Shown here piece after piece: positions 1 to 13,719 of a DNA stretch of 50,000 nucleotides. How positions within the stretch are numbered: the first letter of the stretch is position 1; every line of letters begins with the position of its first letter. Source of the stretch: Owenia fusiformis (lineage: Eukaryota; Annelida; Polychaeta; Sabellida; Oweniidae). The notes under the pieces are model-generated. The model ran no database searches. It was given only the letters and a program-made list of their open reading frames with translations, and was not told the origin of the DNA. Made by a program: the position numbers and the translations under genes. The stretch is taken from assembly GCA_903813345.2 (NCBI GenBank), contig CAIIXF020000813.1, positions 1 through 50,000 on the forward strand, written 5' to 3'.

Positions 1-2149
1 CTGCTATAAAGTTAACCTTTGCTAATTACCCATTGCTATTCAATAATATTTTCTTCTCTAAACAGGCCAATTTTCTATGTTTTTGTATGATTGAGAGTAT
101 TAACAGTCTCATTTTCTGACATTTGTATGCACTTCAGAGTGTCTACTTCATTTCCGTACCTTGATTGTAACAATTGATTATACAGTCTGTCGATGAAGGC
201 TTCTTTTAAAGAACCCAAATCAAACTATCAAAAAGTCTCCAACATCGCCCGTTCCACATTTTGAAATCCATTTGCAATCCCAAAACATGGCCTCCACTTC
301 ATATATCTAAGGACTACCGAGTGTTATGTAAAATGCTTACAGGCCTGGTCTATTAGATAAAGGTTTATTAGCGTATCTCTGATGATAGGCTTGAATTAAA
401 CTGACATTGTGCCGAATTCGATCGACATTTCCGCGTCTTTTCCTGCATAAAATTGACATTTTCGAAATACAATTGACATTTGTCGACTCCTTTGAGTACT
501 TCATTTGTAAACGGGCAGAATGTTCAGGAATACTAATTTAGATCGTTCTGTTATTTTCCTTCTTCGATCTTTTATTTAAAAGAAGTTAGACACATTTTGT
601 CAGTGAATCAATTGGTTTTTTTACTTTAAACATTGTCTGGATCTGGTTTACTGTACGTTGGAGTGGTACATCTTCACAAACTCGGTCTTCACTTCGTTCT
701 GACCGACGGGAGACGAGTGGACGATGAGTCCGTGGTTATTGTAATATGCATCTTAAGTTCAATTCATCATGGTTGCGATCGTGCAACGAGTCCATGCGCA
801 CACCCTTGTCTTTTTCTGAACCGCATGCAAAATGAATTTTGGCACCAAGTTCTTTTCGGTTTTTTGGGGGCCACCTTAGTGGGAGGAGAACCCTTTGCAG
901 TCGTTTGACTTCACTTCTTAAAAGAGAGCTTCGTCTAACTAGACTCTGCACGCAGGGTATGGGAGGAGGGTGTTGGCCCCATGAGCCACCCCGGAATTCT
1001 CAATCATTGTCAACGTTCAAATGGCACTATAACAGACATTCATTGAATTGAACTTCATTCATTTTAAGTGATTGATTGCCTCCTTCATCGTGTTAACCTC
1101 CTTCCTCATTTCTTGCTCTTTTCTTTCACGAGCAATAGTTACGAAATGAGCTGGTCTAGGACATCCGAATGGGGGTACTTCAATGTGGCGACACTTATAT
1201 AAGATGTCTCGATAACGGTGACGGTCTGTGTTAAAAATCTGGCTTTATAAAGTCTATAATTGCCTTTAAGGAGCAGAAATCTAATTGACCGAAATCCTTG
1301 CAAATATAATCTTTAATGGATTAAGAATTAATCATCATTATCTTTGTAAACCATTTTGAAAACGTTACTCTGTTTTATTCACGTATTACATGCCATAGTA
1401 TTTTTTATAAATCTGGCATTCTTGCAAAAATGTGCAATTGTCAATGCAAAGAGTGTTGTTACTTCTAAGATCATTAAGAAGTAAATCGAATTTCCGAAAA
1501 AGCATGTTTACATAATTGTTCATCAGTGGCAGAATCAAAAAATGCAACAAAGAAATGTAGCCTGCCGTTCCAAAAGATATATTGACCCCGCTCAGTATTT
1601 TCATTTCATTCACTGTCATAAAAACGTGCATGACGTGACTCATTTTTCGAATATTTTCATCCAAATTAGAGTCTATGGCTCATATCCGAGTAATTCATTT
1701 CTCGGAAATTACCCTCGTTTTGTCGCTTTATGACAAGGAAAAGTGCGACCATCGTGACATTTCTACTAATTTGTATTCTATGTGTCCCGTTGATCTATTA
1801 AAGCCAGTGAAGCTTCGGCTCATTACGGTAAGGTCCGGTAGAGCGTGAATATCACTCCGCGAATATCTTTATCATTATCGCATTACGGAAGTTCTCTCGC
1901 AACAAATGTGAATCCAATTATGTCAGTTTTTGCAGATTGTATTCTGTTTGTGTGGTTAGATATATCCACCCGCAAGAAATATGTCAAGGTTGGTATGTTT
2001 TAATTCAAAATAGAGTAAGATAATCTGAGTGATAGTGGATGGATTATATGTAAGATTCGGACACATTATTCGGAGGAAGTGTTATGCGTATTACGATGTG
2101 TTTTTAGTAACAGAAGTTCGTAGGAATATAGAGAAGCCATCCGTTCGTT

Positions 2150-2900
2150 TGTCCGAGCAATAACCATTGTGCCGGTTGACGAATTTGGTTCAAACTGGCG
2201 TATGCCTTAATGGGTGTCAAGACCTCTGATGTAGAATGGCTTTTGAATGTGGCCACTAAATTCAAAATGGCCGCCAATTGTCGTGATCGTGTCATCTTAA
2301 AATTTTCAGGATGGCCAGTCCATAAAATTGTAATGTTTGATAATTCAAATACCAGTTAACGGATTTAGTTCAAATTCTCTATGGTTTAATGATATACAGC
2401 TCTCTTATTTAATATAGCTGGTCAATTCAAAGTATAGGTATCGAGTGAACTGAATTCAACAATTTTTACTCTTAAACCAATTATCGAAAACATTCTGTAA
2501 AAAACACGGTCCTCTATGTAATGCTGACTGATTGGCAACAATTTAATGCAAAAATTATTTATATACATTTTATATATAACATTTTATATAAGAGAAAAGC
2601 GTGTTCAAAAAGTTCACCATATCGATACCATTCCTTTGCTGCCATTTTTCATGAACATGCAATTTTTGATAACTAAAATACTAGGATTTGGTGCAAATTT
2701 CACTCAATTCAAATTGGCCACCATTTTGTGTAAAATGTAATCTTTGATAACCTAAATATCATTTGACAGATTTGGTTCAAATTTTATATGATTTGGCTAC
2801 AGTATGCCATATGGACATAGAAATCTGCCCAAGAAGAAATTTTCAAAATTACTAAATTCAAAATGGCTGCCTAATTTTTTTGATAAATCAGATACCATCT
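2150..2900. repeat. Diverged direct repeats
   Basis: The phrase 'GACgGATTTgGTTCAAAtT' followed by a 'tATggtTT' block recurs near 2173, 2358 and 2768. Each copy is followed by an 'AAATTCAAAATGGC' block, clear near 2261 and 2857. The copies are too diverged to give a clean unit length. They are probably old copies of a local or dispersed repeat. Confidence 0.4.
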
Positions 2901-3207
2901 ATCCTATCATGTATCAATCATGTAATCAATCATGTAATTTCCAAAAACAAAATTTTTTCTGTCGTTGGGAATCGCTACTCCGTGGAATTTCTGTTTTCAA
3001 ATTGTGAATAATGAATTTAAAGTTTCAAATGGAATGTGCACCTAAACAAAATACTCTTATGTTTTCATGTGGGCATTTTTATATAATATATATTTTATCC
3101 CCGACTGTGCCAGTATTGCACATGTATAGATCGTTTGTGAAAAGGAATGGATTGCGGAAACGTTCCGTTAAACATTTTAAACGGAAGAGCTCCAACTACA
3201 ATATGGC

Positions 3208-3250
3208 TTTACCTTGCCTTACCTTACCTAACCTTACATTACCTTACCGC
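3208..3250 (+). repeat. CTTAC microsatellite
   Basis: A run of imperfect CCTTA/CTTAC pentamers about 40 bp long. It is a simple repeat with no sign of function. Confidence 0.6.
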
Positions 3251-6200
3251 GACTTATTCGATTTCGAGAAAATGGTAGGGGGTGTTTGGTACATGTATGT
3301 GATTCTTTGAAACAAAACATATTTTGACGATTAATTAGAGTTGGGTCAAATCAAATATCAATTTGTGCAGCGATCTCAAATTGTATCACATGCAATAAGA
3401 TATTGACTTTGGAAGCTTGCTCTAGGGATTTGATTACGAACATTAATGCTACTTCATTAGAGGTTATGGAGTCCCTTTAGAATTAATTCGTAAATATTGT
3501 CATTCTTTACCCGCGCAGAGGTTTGTTCGGTTAGTTCAAAAGTAAAGAAGCTATCTTTTAAGAGGTTATCTTTGAAGTCAGACGAATGCGAATGACGGTC
3601 ATTCTTGAATATTAGACATATATGAGATCAACAATATCGTCTCTTTCGAATCTTCAAAATCAGTCTGGCTAATAACTCTTTCTCAAACTTATTTTCTAAA
3701 CTCAGAAAAGTACATACTTTATTTAGCTCCAGGGAATAAAATAGATTTGAGCATTTACGAGTATGTGTTCATTTATCTAGATGTGGATCAATATGGCAAC
3801 CTTTGATGTCATTCTGGAGATATAATGCAGATTAAATATTATTTTATAACTGCATCGTTTGGAATTTTTTAATACACTGGAGGTCGCATTACAAATGCGT
3901 TCCATTTAAAAGTGTATGCGTCCCATGAATTAGATGCCTAAGATACATCAATTTATTTTCGATAGAATAAATTCAGCACAAAAATGGTAATACTTCTGTC
4001 GTTCAATCATGTTCTATGGGGCCTAAATAAACACTGAAGTAGGATCAAGGGAATATGATATACAATTCGATATCTATTATCCATCGCATGGGAATGTCAT
4101 CGTGACATAGGATAATCGTCTGTTTGCGTGCTGTAAGTAAAATATCATATAGTTCTCGTTTGAAAATCGAGAATCGAGTGAAAACAGTGGAATTAGAAAG
4201 GAGCAAACTATTGACACATGTAATTAACACCCTAAAATGTACAGAAATGAAATAAAATGAGATTCTTCTTACAAATTTTACTGAGAAATCGCAATCAATA
4301 AACACAAGCAGACGACATTTTTGGCTTTAATATGTGATCTAGGAGTTAATATAAAAGCAGACAGACGACCTGCCGTTATGATGCTGATTGCCCAAACAAT
4401 GCAATTATGATATTAGATACAAGATAGTGACATAGTGGGTGTAATAATTGTTTTTTGGAATAAATTTCAGGCCAGAGCAATTTGTTTAAAACATCGGAAC
4501 TAATACATAAACGTCTTAGAGAACTCGACTCGATTTTTATACATGTGGCTTATAATGAGATGGAAAGTTAGAATACCGATTATTTTCCATACCATCACGT
4601 GAACTTCATTTATGTATGCAATTTAAATACTCTTCGGGGAAAGTACAACATTTTTCATTTACTGTAGCCTTAGTAGTTGCATACCTGTAAACTGATTCTC
4701 TGTTTCCTTTTAGAATAACCTATTTAGAGTATTGCGTTGCTGTCAATACAATATTTTATATATTTTCAAATTGAAATTAAAAATATAAAATGTAAGCTTC
4801 GATATCAAATGTGTATGGGTCATTTGATCCTGAGTGTCTCATAACTTTTTCGATAGAATTTACATCTTCTCTAATGTATGATGTTACGCCTCTTATATCA
4901 TACTTGCACGAGACGGATTAATTGTTTTATGCATTAAACATAAATCCACAGATATATCGCTACATGATCAATTTGATATTAAAACTCATCAGTTTATTAA
5001 ATATGATGTTTACAGACACATTTTTGCTCCTTCCTGGAGCCAGCCCCTGAAACAATTCCACGTAAGTCATGTTTTAGAATACGTAAAAAAGTGTAAAAGA
5101 AAAGCTTTTGTTGAAAATAATTGATACGGGGATATAGTCAGTATTCTCAACCGTATACAAATGACAGGAAATCGGGCAGTTTAACCAAATTTTCGAGAGA
5201 AAATCATGAAAATGTATGAAGAGAAAAATATTTTATGCAGACGACATGTCTTCTGGTCGATGCTACATCTCTATTGAAAGTGTCATTCCCTGATGTGAAT
5301 TGATGGGATTGCTACATAGGGATCACGTTAATGCATCCTTAATCGTCATCAAGGATTTCCAGCTTTTGAATACAGCATAAAAGGTCATGTTTTCTTTGCG
5401 AAAAACACAGTAAAAGGGATAGGCGATAAAATGATATATTTTAAGAGAGAGAAACTCCCATAAATCATACAAACCACGTTAGACCACTTCGAAGCTATAA
5501 GGATAACACCTCGATCAAAAACGCCCTTTCAAATAAAGTGCGCCTCTTAAAATATATATTTGCCTGGTGGGTGTGAGTAACTGGTACGCTGTGACTTTTG
5601 CCAAATGGGGTCCTGGCGTTCTGGTCGCAAATTTGATTAGTAGATCTAACAGTCTAATCAAGACTTCGAATCCCAATGAAGCAATCAAGCATCAGATACG
5701 ATTGGTAAGGTTGTCTAACGAGTAGACGGAAGATTCTGGAACCAACCAAATTATTTCCAGAAATTTGCAATTGTGTCTTGTGTCTCTTAAAGTTTAAATG
5801 AGACCATTTTATGACGTTTCGATACATTCAATTGAGATGCCACGGGAATCATGAGAATTTCATATATATTTACTGTATTCTTTGATAACGCTCACTGTAA
5901 TAACGATGTTTCATAACACGTATTGGATGGAAGCTCGGGTTGGAGTGATGCAATATTGATGGATGCTAAATTGATGGATTGATTGTTCAACTGCTTTTTA
6001 TTTCAACTTATGATTGACATCGTATTTACATAAAACGGCCCAAACCGTCGTAAATACCAATTACCCACATTAACCAGATCACCGCTGTCTTTTATTGGCA
6101 ACGATTTCATTAGATGAGTTCACGTTGGTATTAAACGTCCATCGACTTCATTCAGGCATTCGGGGTTCCAAATTTAATTACAGTTGCCATGGTAACATTT

Positions 6201-6681
6201 TTTGATCTGCGTAAATAGGATTACGATGTATTTTCTCTGTTTACTCCTTAGCAGCACATGTAGTACCTAGACCTGTGTTATTGCTGTGCAAAGGGCAATA
6301 TTTGAAAAACAGTATTTTATATGCGTAAAACCGACCATTGACAAAGAAATGGCCGATGGAATCGATCGAGTTACAAAAATGTGTAGAAATATAATAAATA
6401 TGATAAGGACTTTCCTCATTGTATTGAGAAAGGTACACAGTCATTTGATTTGATTTTATATCTAGTTTTAGCAATTTCAAATTGGATCAGGTTTTTTGTC
6501 TCCATACTTTTATTGCATGCTTAAGTCAGACTATCAATTACCCGTTATCATCATGAATATTTGATTCGAATACAATTTAGTTTCTGATTTTATCACGCAA
6601 AAATACGAATATCACATTTACTCATATTCTTTCCAAATTATCACATTTTCTGAACTCAAGTACATATAAAATGTATAAATG

Positions 6682-7602
6682 TATAGGGTGGGCAAAGAAT
6701 GTTCACATCTTTTATTTAGTTATAGTTTTCTTAATAATCCATGTTTTTTTCAAAAGATTATGTTGATGCGGCAATTGCTTTGAAATGGTTCCTAAACAAA
6801 TACAGGGTGTCTCAAAATATTATACCGAGACAAACATGAAATAACTTTGTGAATGATTGAGGAATATATTTTTTATGTAATTTTGTTATCTGACAGACAA
6901 TTTGATAATCATAGATATCTAAAAAATCACTGGGTAACTTTATTTTGTATTAGAGAAAAATTGTTGTGGCATCATCAAGTATTTGTATGTTGTATTCAGA
7001 TAAACATAACTATGTGAGTCCCGGATGTGAGTTGCGCTCCATTTGCGGACACATACATATTCACCCCATAAGAACCCCCAAACTTTTATCTGCGGGGCTA
7101 TTTTAAAGATCATGCCTACAATAACAACCCGAGAAGCATTAGAGAGAGATGAGAGTCATTACATAAGTTATCTGCGAACGTGTAGTCAGAACAACTTCAC
7201 CTGATGTTTTCACGTTTGCATCCAGAGACGAGACCAGCATTTTGAGTATGTTTTGTAGAATGGCCATAGAAATGTGACCATTTTGAATAGACCAATGGAA
7301 CTTAGTAGAATAAGAACACATTGAACAAGATGTATTTGTGCCAAATATGACATTTGTTTGGGTTGCACTTTTGGGCTCACCTTGTATGACCTTGAACTCG
7401 TGATTTTGCATTCGCATCCATGGCTGCTAATCGCACTCAACTACCCACGACGCTAGCTATTAATTTGTTTTCTTACATCCACTGCGAAAATATTATTGAA
7501 ATCCATGCATTAATTACATAAAAGTCATGTAGACATTTTTGGCCCATCCTGTATGAAAACAAGTTTAAAAAGTGTGATCAAATTCTTGGGCCACCCTGTA
7601 TA
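6682..7602. mobile_element. Mariner-like non-autonomous element
   Basis: The left end TATAGGGTGGGCAAAGAAT and the inverted right end (reading TATACAGGGTGGCCCAAGAAT) are similar and abut TA dinucleotides, as in Tc1/mariner elements. A second nested pair lies just inside: 'TACAGGGTGTCTCAAAAT' near 6803 and its partner near 7541-7555. No transposase is visible. The open frames at 7139-7440 on the minus strand show no DDE motif, so this looks like a MITE or a deleted copy. Confidence 0.45.
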
Positions 7603-7628
7603 AATGTGATTTTAAATGATCTAACATA

Positions 7629-9264
7629 CACACTGTTGCTCATAAATATGGAATATTTTACAGATACGAACTGTTCGATGGAATTTCTACAAAATGGTAA
7701 CATTTTGATGAAAATTTGTAATGTGTTCTCATTCCCTCATCAGTTTTGTATATAAAACTGATTGGTATGAAAAATTAAAACATTTATGGTTGATTAAACT
7801 TGTATTCACTCAGGTTACCCCATGACCTCATGATATTGTTAACTTGAAAGAGGTGTCCAAATCTTAGTTGTAATCATTGTGCACAATTTATAAAAAATTA
7901 ATTTAGAGTTGGAAGAGATTTTAGAAGGCATGCCCCATAGAATAAGCGAAAAAGATCATGGTAGGTCATAGGGATGGCGCTCTCTGACATGAAACAAACT
8001 GCCATTGCCAGGACCCTAGGGGTGTGTCAGGAACAGTCTCTAAAATTTTGCAGTGGTACCAAAGGCACTGGAATATGACTCCAGGTCACAGCAATAGTAG
8101 CCCTAGAGAGAAAAATGTAAGAAAAGACCACCACCTGCTGCATTTATGTCATCAAAATTGCTTTAGACCAGTAGTCTACGAGATGAATGGCTGTCCCACC
8201 TCAAAACCCGTGTTCCAGAGCTATAGACAACCAGTGATTTCTTTATAACGGATGCAAGGCTACAATACATTTAAAGAGTCCACAGCTGACTGATCATAAC
8301 AAAGATTCAATGGGCAGGAAAGCACCGAAACGTTGGACCTAATCTTTGGTGTCATATGACAGCATGTGAAGAAATAAGATGTGTCCTCCAAAAAGTTGAT
8401 AATTGTGTTCGTTAATGTCGTAGACCCGGGGAAAGAGACAATAAGGATACTTACTGATGTGGCAGTCCATGAAGGCGACCCTATTTATATTTGGAGCAGT
8501 ATTAGAGAGGTTGTTTGGAGCAGTACTTCAGAAAGTGCACCCCCTTGGTGATTCCCAAACATAATTTCATAGTAAATTGACTTTTTGGACCTCCACCAAG
8601 TACCACATGTAAACAGAGTGTTTTGGGGCAACATTCAACTGCAGAGTGATCATGGTGTTGCATATGCCAGTGGCATTGTGTTGGATTACACCAGGGCAGG
8701 CAATGTGGACCAGCTATCATGGGCACAAAAGTCGGCCAATCAGGCTAATGCAGAGCAAATGTGGGACGACCTTGGTAATGAGATTCGTGACTTGGACCCC
8801 CACCTCAAAATTTAGACATGTTACGCACTGCCCAGATTGAGGAATGGGGCCTTATTTCACTTTGAAAGGTCAGATGTTTCATTCAATGCTGGTCCCGTAG
8901 GGTTGATGCTCAGATTGCAGCACAAAGAGGACATATATTAGTGCTATCATTGGATAGAGGACACTTCAATCTTCATGACCAGATGTTTATTTTCCTTGAT
9001 CTGTTTTACATGACGATTTGGATCGGGGTGTTTTGAAAATGCAAAAAATTCTCAGCGTACCCCTGTTTAAGTAACAGTAATTTTCTAAACTTAAATGTTA
9101 ATATTTTTTCTCTAAAAAATGTTGATTTGTAGGTGAAATATGTGGTTATGATTTACCTAGAAAATAAATGTCTGAGCCAACTCCAAATAAATGTTCTCTT
9201 ACTCCAAACTTTGAATTCTGAACTGCCAAATCTAATATTCCATATTTATGAGCAACAGTGCATG
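7629..9264 (+). mobile_element. Degenerate Tc1-type transposon
   Basis: The terminal inverted repeats are near 7629-7660 (CACTGTTGCTCATAAATATG) and its inverse near 9235-9262. Each is followed outward by a TA dinucleotide (7627-7628 and 9265-9266), the Tc1/mariner target. The 1.6 kb length is typical of Tc1. The interior carries a dead transposase, listed separately. Confidence 0.75.
7965..8945 (+). pseudogene. Tc1 transposase relic
   Basis: Fragments in several frames resemble a Tc1 transposase in order. There is an N-terminal helix-turn-helix-like start near 7975 ('MALSDMKQTAIARTLGV'). In the middle is a block matching the 'KSPQLTDHNKDSMGRKAPKRW' region near 8270-8340. A C-terminal catalytic block runs over 8640-8800 (residues resembling VLDYTRAGNVDQLSWAQKSA then MWDDLGNEIR, normally L-PWPA-SPDLNPIEHLWDELGRR). 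The tail 'RVDAQIAAQRGHI' is near 8900-8938. Frameshifts and stops separate these pieces, and the acidic residues of the DNARPH and SPDLNPIEH motifs are lost. The copy cannot be active. Confidence 0.75.
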
Positions 9265-9266
9265 TA

Positions 9267-11040
9267 CGGTACGTGATAGGGTAGATAGGTGAGTAGTCAA
9301 AAGACTTTTTGTTCAGGAGATGAATGACTTGGTAGTTTCTCCCTCGGGAGCTAACATCGATATACAACATATAATAGTGACTAGATGCTCTATAATGTAG
9401 ATTGATACAATATTTCTCTCTCATATAATAATGTTTGTAAAAACGAATTTTCCACCAGTCGCCTGTTTGGTCGATTTTGACTGATTCATATCTTTTCCAT
9501 TTTTGCTTTCAATACATGACTCACTTTATATGCCTAATTGGGTACCTTAGACCAGAAGCGACAGTCATGAATATATGATTGAATTGAACACTGTCATAAT
9601 ATCTACGGCACCGGTGTCAATTATCTGACTCCAGGATACATGTATTCTATAAACGGCGTGCCTCCCCTGCAAAGGTTTGTCAAGACCAAATCTCCCCCAT
9701 TGGACAACGTGCTGTGCCTTGATTGTGTTTGGTGATTTTAAAATCATATATTTCGGAAGTAACATAAATGAGGAAAAAAACAATGAGTAAACATAAATAG
9801 CCTGTTGAAGGGAATTGGGAATTGTTGAACTTTTGAAAGGGACCGCCGTTATATTATATATAATGACAATAATGTTATATCCGTGTGTCATTTTTCTGCT
9901 CAAAAGTTATACAAGGGGCGATCCATATATGTAGAAGGATTTCAAGTTCACGTATTTTGGGCAGACTTAAATCTCAAATGATCTTATCTGGATGTGAATT
10001 CCGAAAGGAAGAAGGGTAGTATTTAATATAATAACATTTATGATCTTAAAAATACTGTCGCTGGTGACGAAGAAGAGAAAAATTCGCAAATCTGAATATC
10101 CAGGGATCCTACGTATCACCCTGAAAAAGTTTTCAACGTTATCACCATTTTTGCATTAGTACCTTATTTTATTTTTTCTTGTGATTCCCATGCAGACAAA
10201 GATTGCTGTATGTTGCAAAACGTTGGTAATCATTTATATTGTCTATGTAATTATCTAACTGGAACGAGTAGAAATTTAAAAACATTTTGAATATAAACGC
10301 ACGATTGTATGCAAGGGATGCAGACTGATACTTCAAACAAAGAGAACTTTATGGTACAGAATATAATATCGTGGAATAAAACTCAGATATCAACTAGATG
10401 TTTGTTCAATTTAAGACTCCAGATTGATTTGAAAAGGCTCACACTATTAGCATACTTTTTGCTATCTGTGTACCAAATTTCGAGGAATATCATTAAAGTC
10501 TAGTGTCAGGAGCCCGTTTCTCGAAAATATCGTCAATTACGATTCGCGGATTGACGATTTTTGTTTTCTACGATGTTGTCCACGATTGATTCGCAAAAAT
10601 TAAGGAGAAACTCAAAATTTGACCTAGATTTTGACCTTGGCCTTTTAGTGGTCAAACTTTGAGACGAAGTAGATTTTGAGGTCCACTATTATTGTAGGCT
10701 TTCATTATGTTGGCTGCATTCAGTCTAAATCTCGTGTTTTTACAATTCATATTTTTTTCAGTCCCATTGACTTAACAAGGGACACCAAAATCCTCAAACC
10801 GCCATAACTTTTGAACCAATAGTCGGATCGAAATTTGGTTTGCAGATTCGTATTCCTACTCACAACTTGAATTTGGAGATTCTTCTGTTCTGACCCACTT
10901 TTGGTAAGAATAATCAAGAAACGGATGGCACATTTATGAAAGGGCTGTTTCTAAGCTACAAGATGAAAAATAGATAAAGGAGTAACGAGGAATATTGACG
11001 ACGATATTATGAAGAATGTTGAAAATGCAAGATTTGACAT
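9267..11040. other. Non-coding stretch
   Basis: No gene is recognised. The longest frame (minus strand, 9565-9903) has no domain. The sequence at about 10506 ('CAGGAGCCCGTTTCTCGAAA') resembles the end of a dispersed element, but no matching opposite end was found. Confidence 0.4.
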
Positions 11041-11245
11041 ATTTCTTGACCTTTGACCTAGATAAAAATTTGACCTAATTTCCCATCATCCCAGATACAT
11101 TTTCTAGTTGATGATGTAAGCAGCTTAAAGTAAGCTCTTCTAGTTGGTGAGAAATCGTGTAAGGAGGAAGATTCTGAAAGAATAATAATAAAAGTTAAAC
11201 TGGCAAAAGCAATAGACTCCAGATTTTCAATCTGGAGTCTAATAA
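11040..11245 (+). repeat. Dispersed repeat ending in a hairpin
   Basis: The block ends in a near-perfect hairpin at 11215-11243, with arms AGACTCCAGATT and AATCTGGAGTCT and a three-base loop, followed by TAATAATAAA. A related copy in the opposite orientation lies inside the Polinton at about 29148-29350. It shares the hairpin, the 'GAAtTTGACcTAgAT'-like block and the 'TTCTAGTTg-TGATgTAA' block. The family is not recognised; a terminal hairpin suggests a small transposon. Confidence 0.45.
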
Positions 11246-11813
11246 TAAAAAATCTATAACACTCCGAGTTAAAGAATCTCGAATAGAAAGTGGATGTTTT
11301 ATATTGAATTGGGGTGTATTAATTTTCATGATATATTGGAGCGAACATAAATCAACATAAAGCGACAAAGGATCAATGCTCGACAATAAATTGAAGGAAG
11401 TTTTTTGTGGGTATTGACTTGGCTCAATTTGTTCTACTGCATAAAGAGTCGCATATGGGTCATGTTTAAAAAAACAGAAAATAGTAAAAGTTGTGGAATC
11501 AAGGCGAAACAGTATTGCTTCAAGTTCGAAAGTGGTTTAGTTGGTTGAAAAATAAACTATCGAAACTGACACCGTCCGCCATTTTTGCGATTGCTCTATC
11601 CTCAATGCGGATAAAGAACTACGGAGGTAACCAAACTTTTCAGAAATGAATCGCTAGGGGCAAAAATCCTCTGTTAAAGAATCCCTTTTCTAACAAATTA
11701 TCTAGAATTGATGATGCTATTATAATCTTATTGGTTGAGACTAAATCAACCATGGTCCAATTTGATGAAGATTTCAACAAGGCCAGAGTATGATATCTTT
11801 GGTCGTGAGAGGG

Positions 11814-11862
11814 GTTCGAAAGCGTTTGTACCTAGCCCTAAGATATGTATTCGTCGATATCA
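11814..11862 (+). repeat. Half copy of the 16.6 kb hairpin element
   Basis: 'TTCGAAagCgTTTGTaCC' followed by 'GTATTCGTCGATAT' matches the right arm of the hairpin at 16640-16735 over about 46 bases. The left arm is missing here. Confidence 0.45.
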
Positions 11863-12264
11863 AACCTGCTCCGAGGTCTATATTTCTTAAATCATTTTAA
11901 ACAGGAGATTTACTTGGTTTTCAAAGCTTTAAGTCACCTTAAACAACACGCTCAATTCTTTTACATAAAATAAAATTAACTTTTTTATTTATCTCCCAGC
12001 CAAGGACATGCGTATAAAGCACATACATTACACACATACACTATGTGTTTCTTTTGATAAATAGATTTACATTTATTTAGTTAAATACATTCAGAAGACA
12101 CCCATGGTATGTAAAGAATATAATTTGATCACAAATGGATACTCAAACGGTATTTGAACACTAATTAATGACACATAAGAATTAACTGTAAGTATGTTTT
12201 TGTTGTTGAAATATGGTCGATATGTCCTGATCCCGGAGAGGTCTTCTAAGTTGTTTTGCAATTT

Positions 12265-12425
12265 GCGGATATGTTGAGATATGTGTAGTTTTGAAAAAAT
12301 GTGAGCAGATTGAGGTGTACGGATGATGTTATCAAATGTGAGCAGATGTGTCCTGTTTTGACGAAGCAGCTGTGTCAAGGTGTGAGCAGCTGTGTCGAGA
12401 TGTGAAGAAATGTGTGCAACCATCT
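12265..12425 (+). repeat. GTGAGCAGATGTGTC-type short tandem repeats, cluster 1
   Basis: Imperfect repeats of a roughly 15-25 base unit related to GTGAGCAGATGTGTC. They keep a minus-strand frame (12091-12429) open by composition, and I do not take that frame as a gene. Confidence 0.55.
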
Positions 12426-12825
12426 TCAATGGGAGGGCATTGGGAAAACAAATCGATTATCTCTTAGATCAAGGATAAATCAATGAGACCAGTAACAGTT
12501 ACAGAAGGACGTTTTATATACACAAGTACTGTATAAGTGGTACTTTTGCCCAATCATTTAATTTGCCTATTGCCTAATTTTTGCCAGGTTCGGAAAATTA
12601 AATGTCGGAAATATCATCTTTATCGTGTTATCCAATGCAAATTTTCTTGTCATTTTAAAAAAGATTGGGAAAATGATAAAATTTGACCAATTGGCAAATC
12701 AACCACGTGCACTTGGATTAAATACCACTTTTATAGTATCGAGATATGACTGAGTCAATTCGCCAAACAATGCATAGAATAAGGAAAAACCAGAGAGAGG
12801 GTTTTGACGAGTGTAAGAATACTCA

Positions 12826-12946
12826 TATGTTAGGAAATATGCAGATGTTAGAAGATGTGTCTAGGTGTGAGCAGATGTGTCCAGTTGTGATAAAGCAGAT
12901 GTGGGGAGATGTGTGCAGATGCTAGGGAATATATCTAGGTGTGAGT
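12826..12946 (+). repeat. GTGAGCAGATGTGTC-type short tandem repeats, cluster 2
   Basis: A second cluster of the same unit, about 400 bp from the first. It includes two 'TCTAGGTGTGAG' copies about 75 bp apart. Confidence 0.55.
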
Positions 12947-13719
12947 CATTTCACCATTTCCTAGACACAGACAATTTTAGACGACTTTAAGATCTTATTT
13001 TGAAAAGTAAGATGAAAAGAAAAATACGCGTGGAATTCATACAATAATCTCAAAATAAGTTATTAACACAAGTTGAAAAATAATGTATAGTCTATAGGCT
13101 ACAGACTTGTGAGCGACAATGGATAAAATACTATTGAGAGCTCTGGTAAGTGGTTTGTTTCAGAATTCAGGAGCTTTATCGATGGAGATAGGATATTGGA
13201 CACTTTTATGTTTGTACTTCTCGTTGTGTCAAATCTATTGGAAAACTCTTAGCTTCTGCAGCAGCAGTGAACGTTTATTTCTATAAAGGCTAAAATTATT
13301 AGATTTTATGATAAAAAATGATTTTAACTAAAGAATATTAAGCCTTGGGGAAAGATGCGTTTACCCTCTGGAAGAGCAAGGATTAATCTAATATAAAGGT
13401 AGTCTATTCGCCCGGGTGTCTAGGTAAGTTGATTTTGTATCTAAGTTGTATTGTTTTATTGATGATAAAGCAAATAAAGTCAACGATAGCTATCGGGAAG
13501 ATAACATAAGACAAGGAGAGACGTTCAATATCTGCATCTTCATTTTTAACATTTTTTGCTAATCAGACAATGAACGTTTGAAGCATCTATTTGGCCTAGA
13601 CAGAGACATATGTTTTATATGTCTCTGACCTCGAGGATGGGAATGATAATCAATTAAAAAGATCGTGTTATATCTGACTCTATTTAAATCGGTTGATTCT
13701 ATATTTTATTTGGTATGTA

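Larger units (their letters stand above)
1..6681. other. Non-coding stretch, no gene recognised
   Basis: Every open frame here is short, and none shows a domain, a signal peptide or a convincing splice pattern. The visible structure is a set of diverged repeats around 2100-2900 and a short CTTAC-rich microsatellite at about 3210-3248, listed separately. The rest looks like ordinary AT-rich intergenic or intronic DNA. Confidence 0.5.

Noticed and set aside
700-740. ACGATGAGTCCGTGG resembling the hammerhead ribozyme CUGAUGAG core
   Set aside because: The core is CGATGAG rather than CTGATGAG, and no GAAA follows after a closing stem.
633-1051. Overlapping 60-90 codon frames on both strands
   Set aside because: No domain, no splice partner and no conserved motif; they are explained by chance and local GC content.
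7139-7440. Two overlapping minus-strand frames inside the mariner-like repeat
   Set aside because: No DDE/D residues or helix-turn-helix could be identified.
12091-12429. 112-codon minus-strand frame
   Set aside because: It overlaps the GTGAGCAGATGTGTC repeats and is probably open because of their composition.
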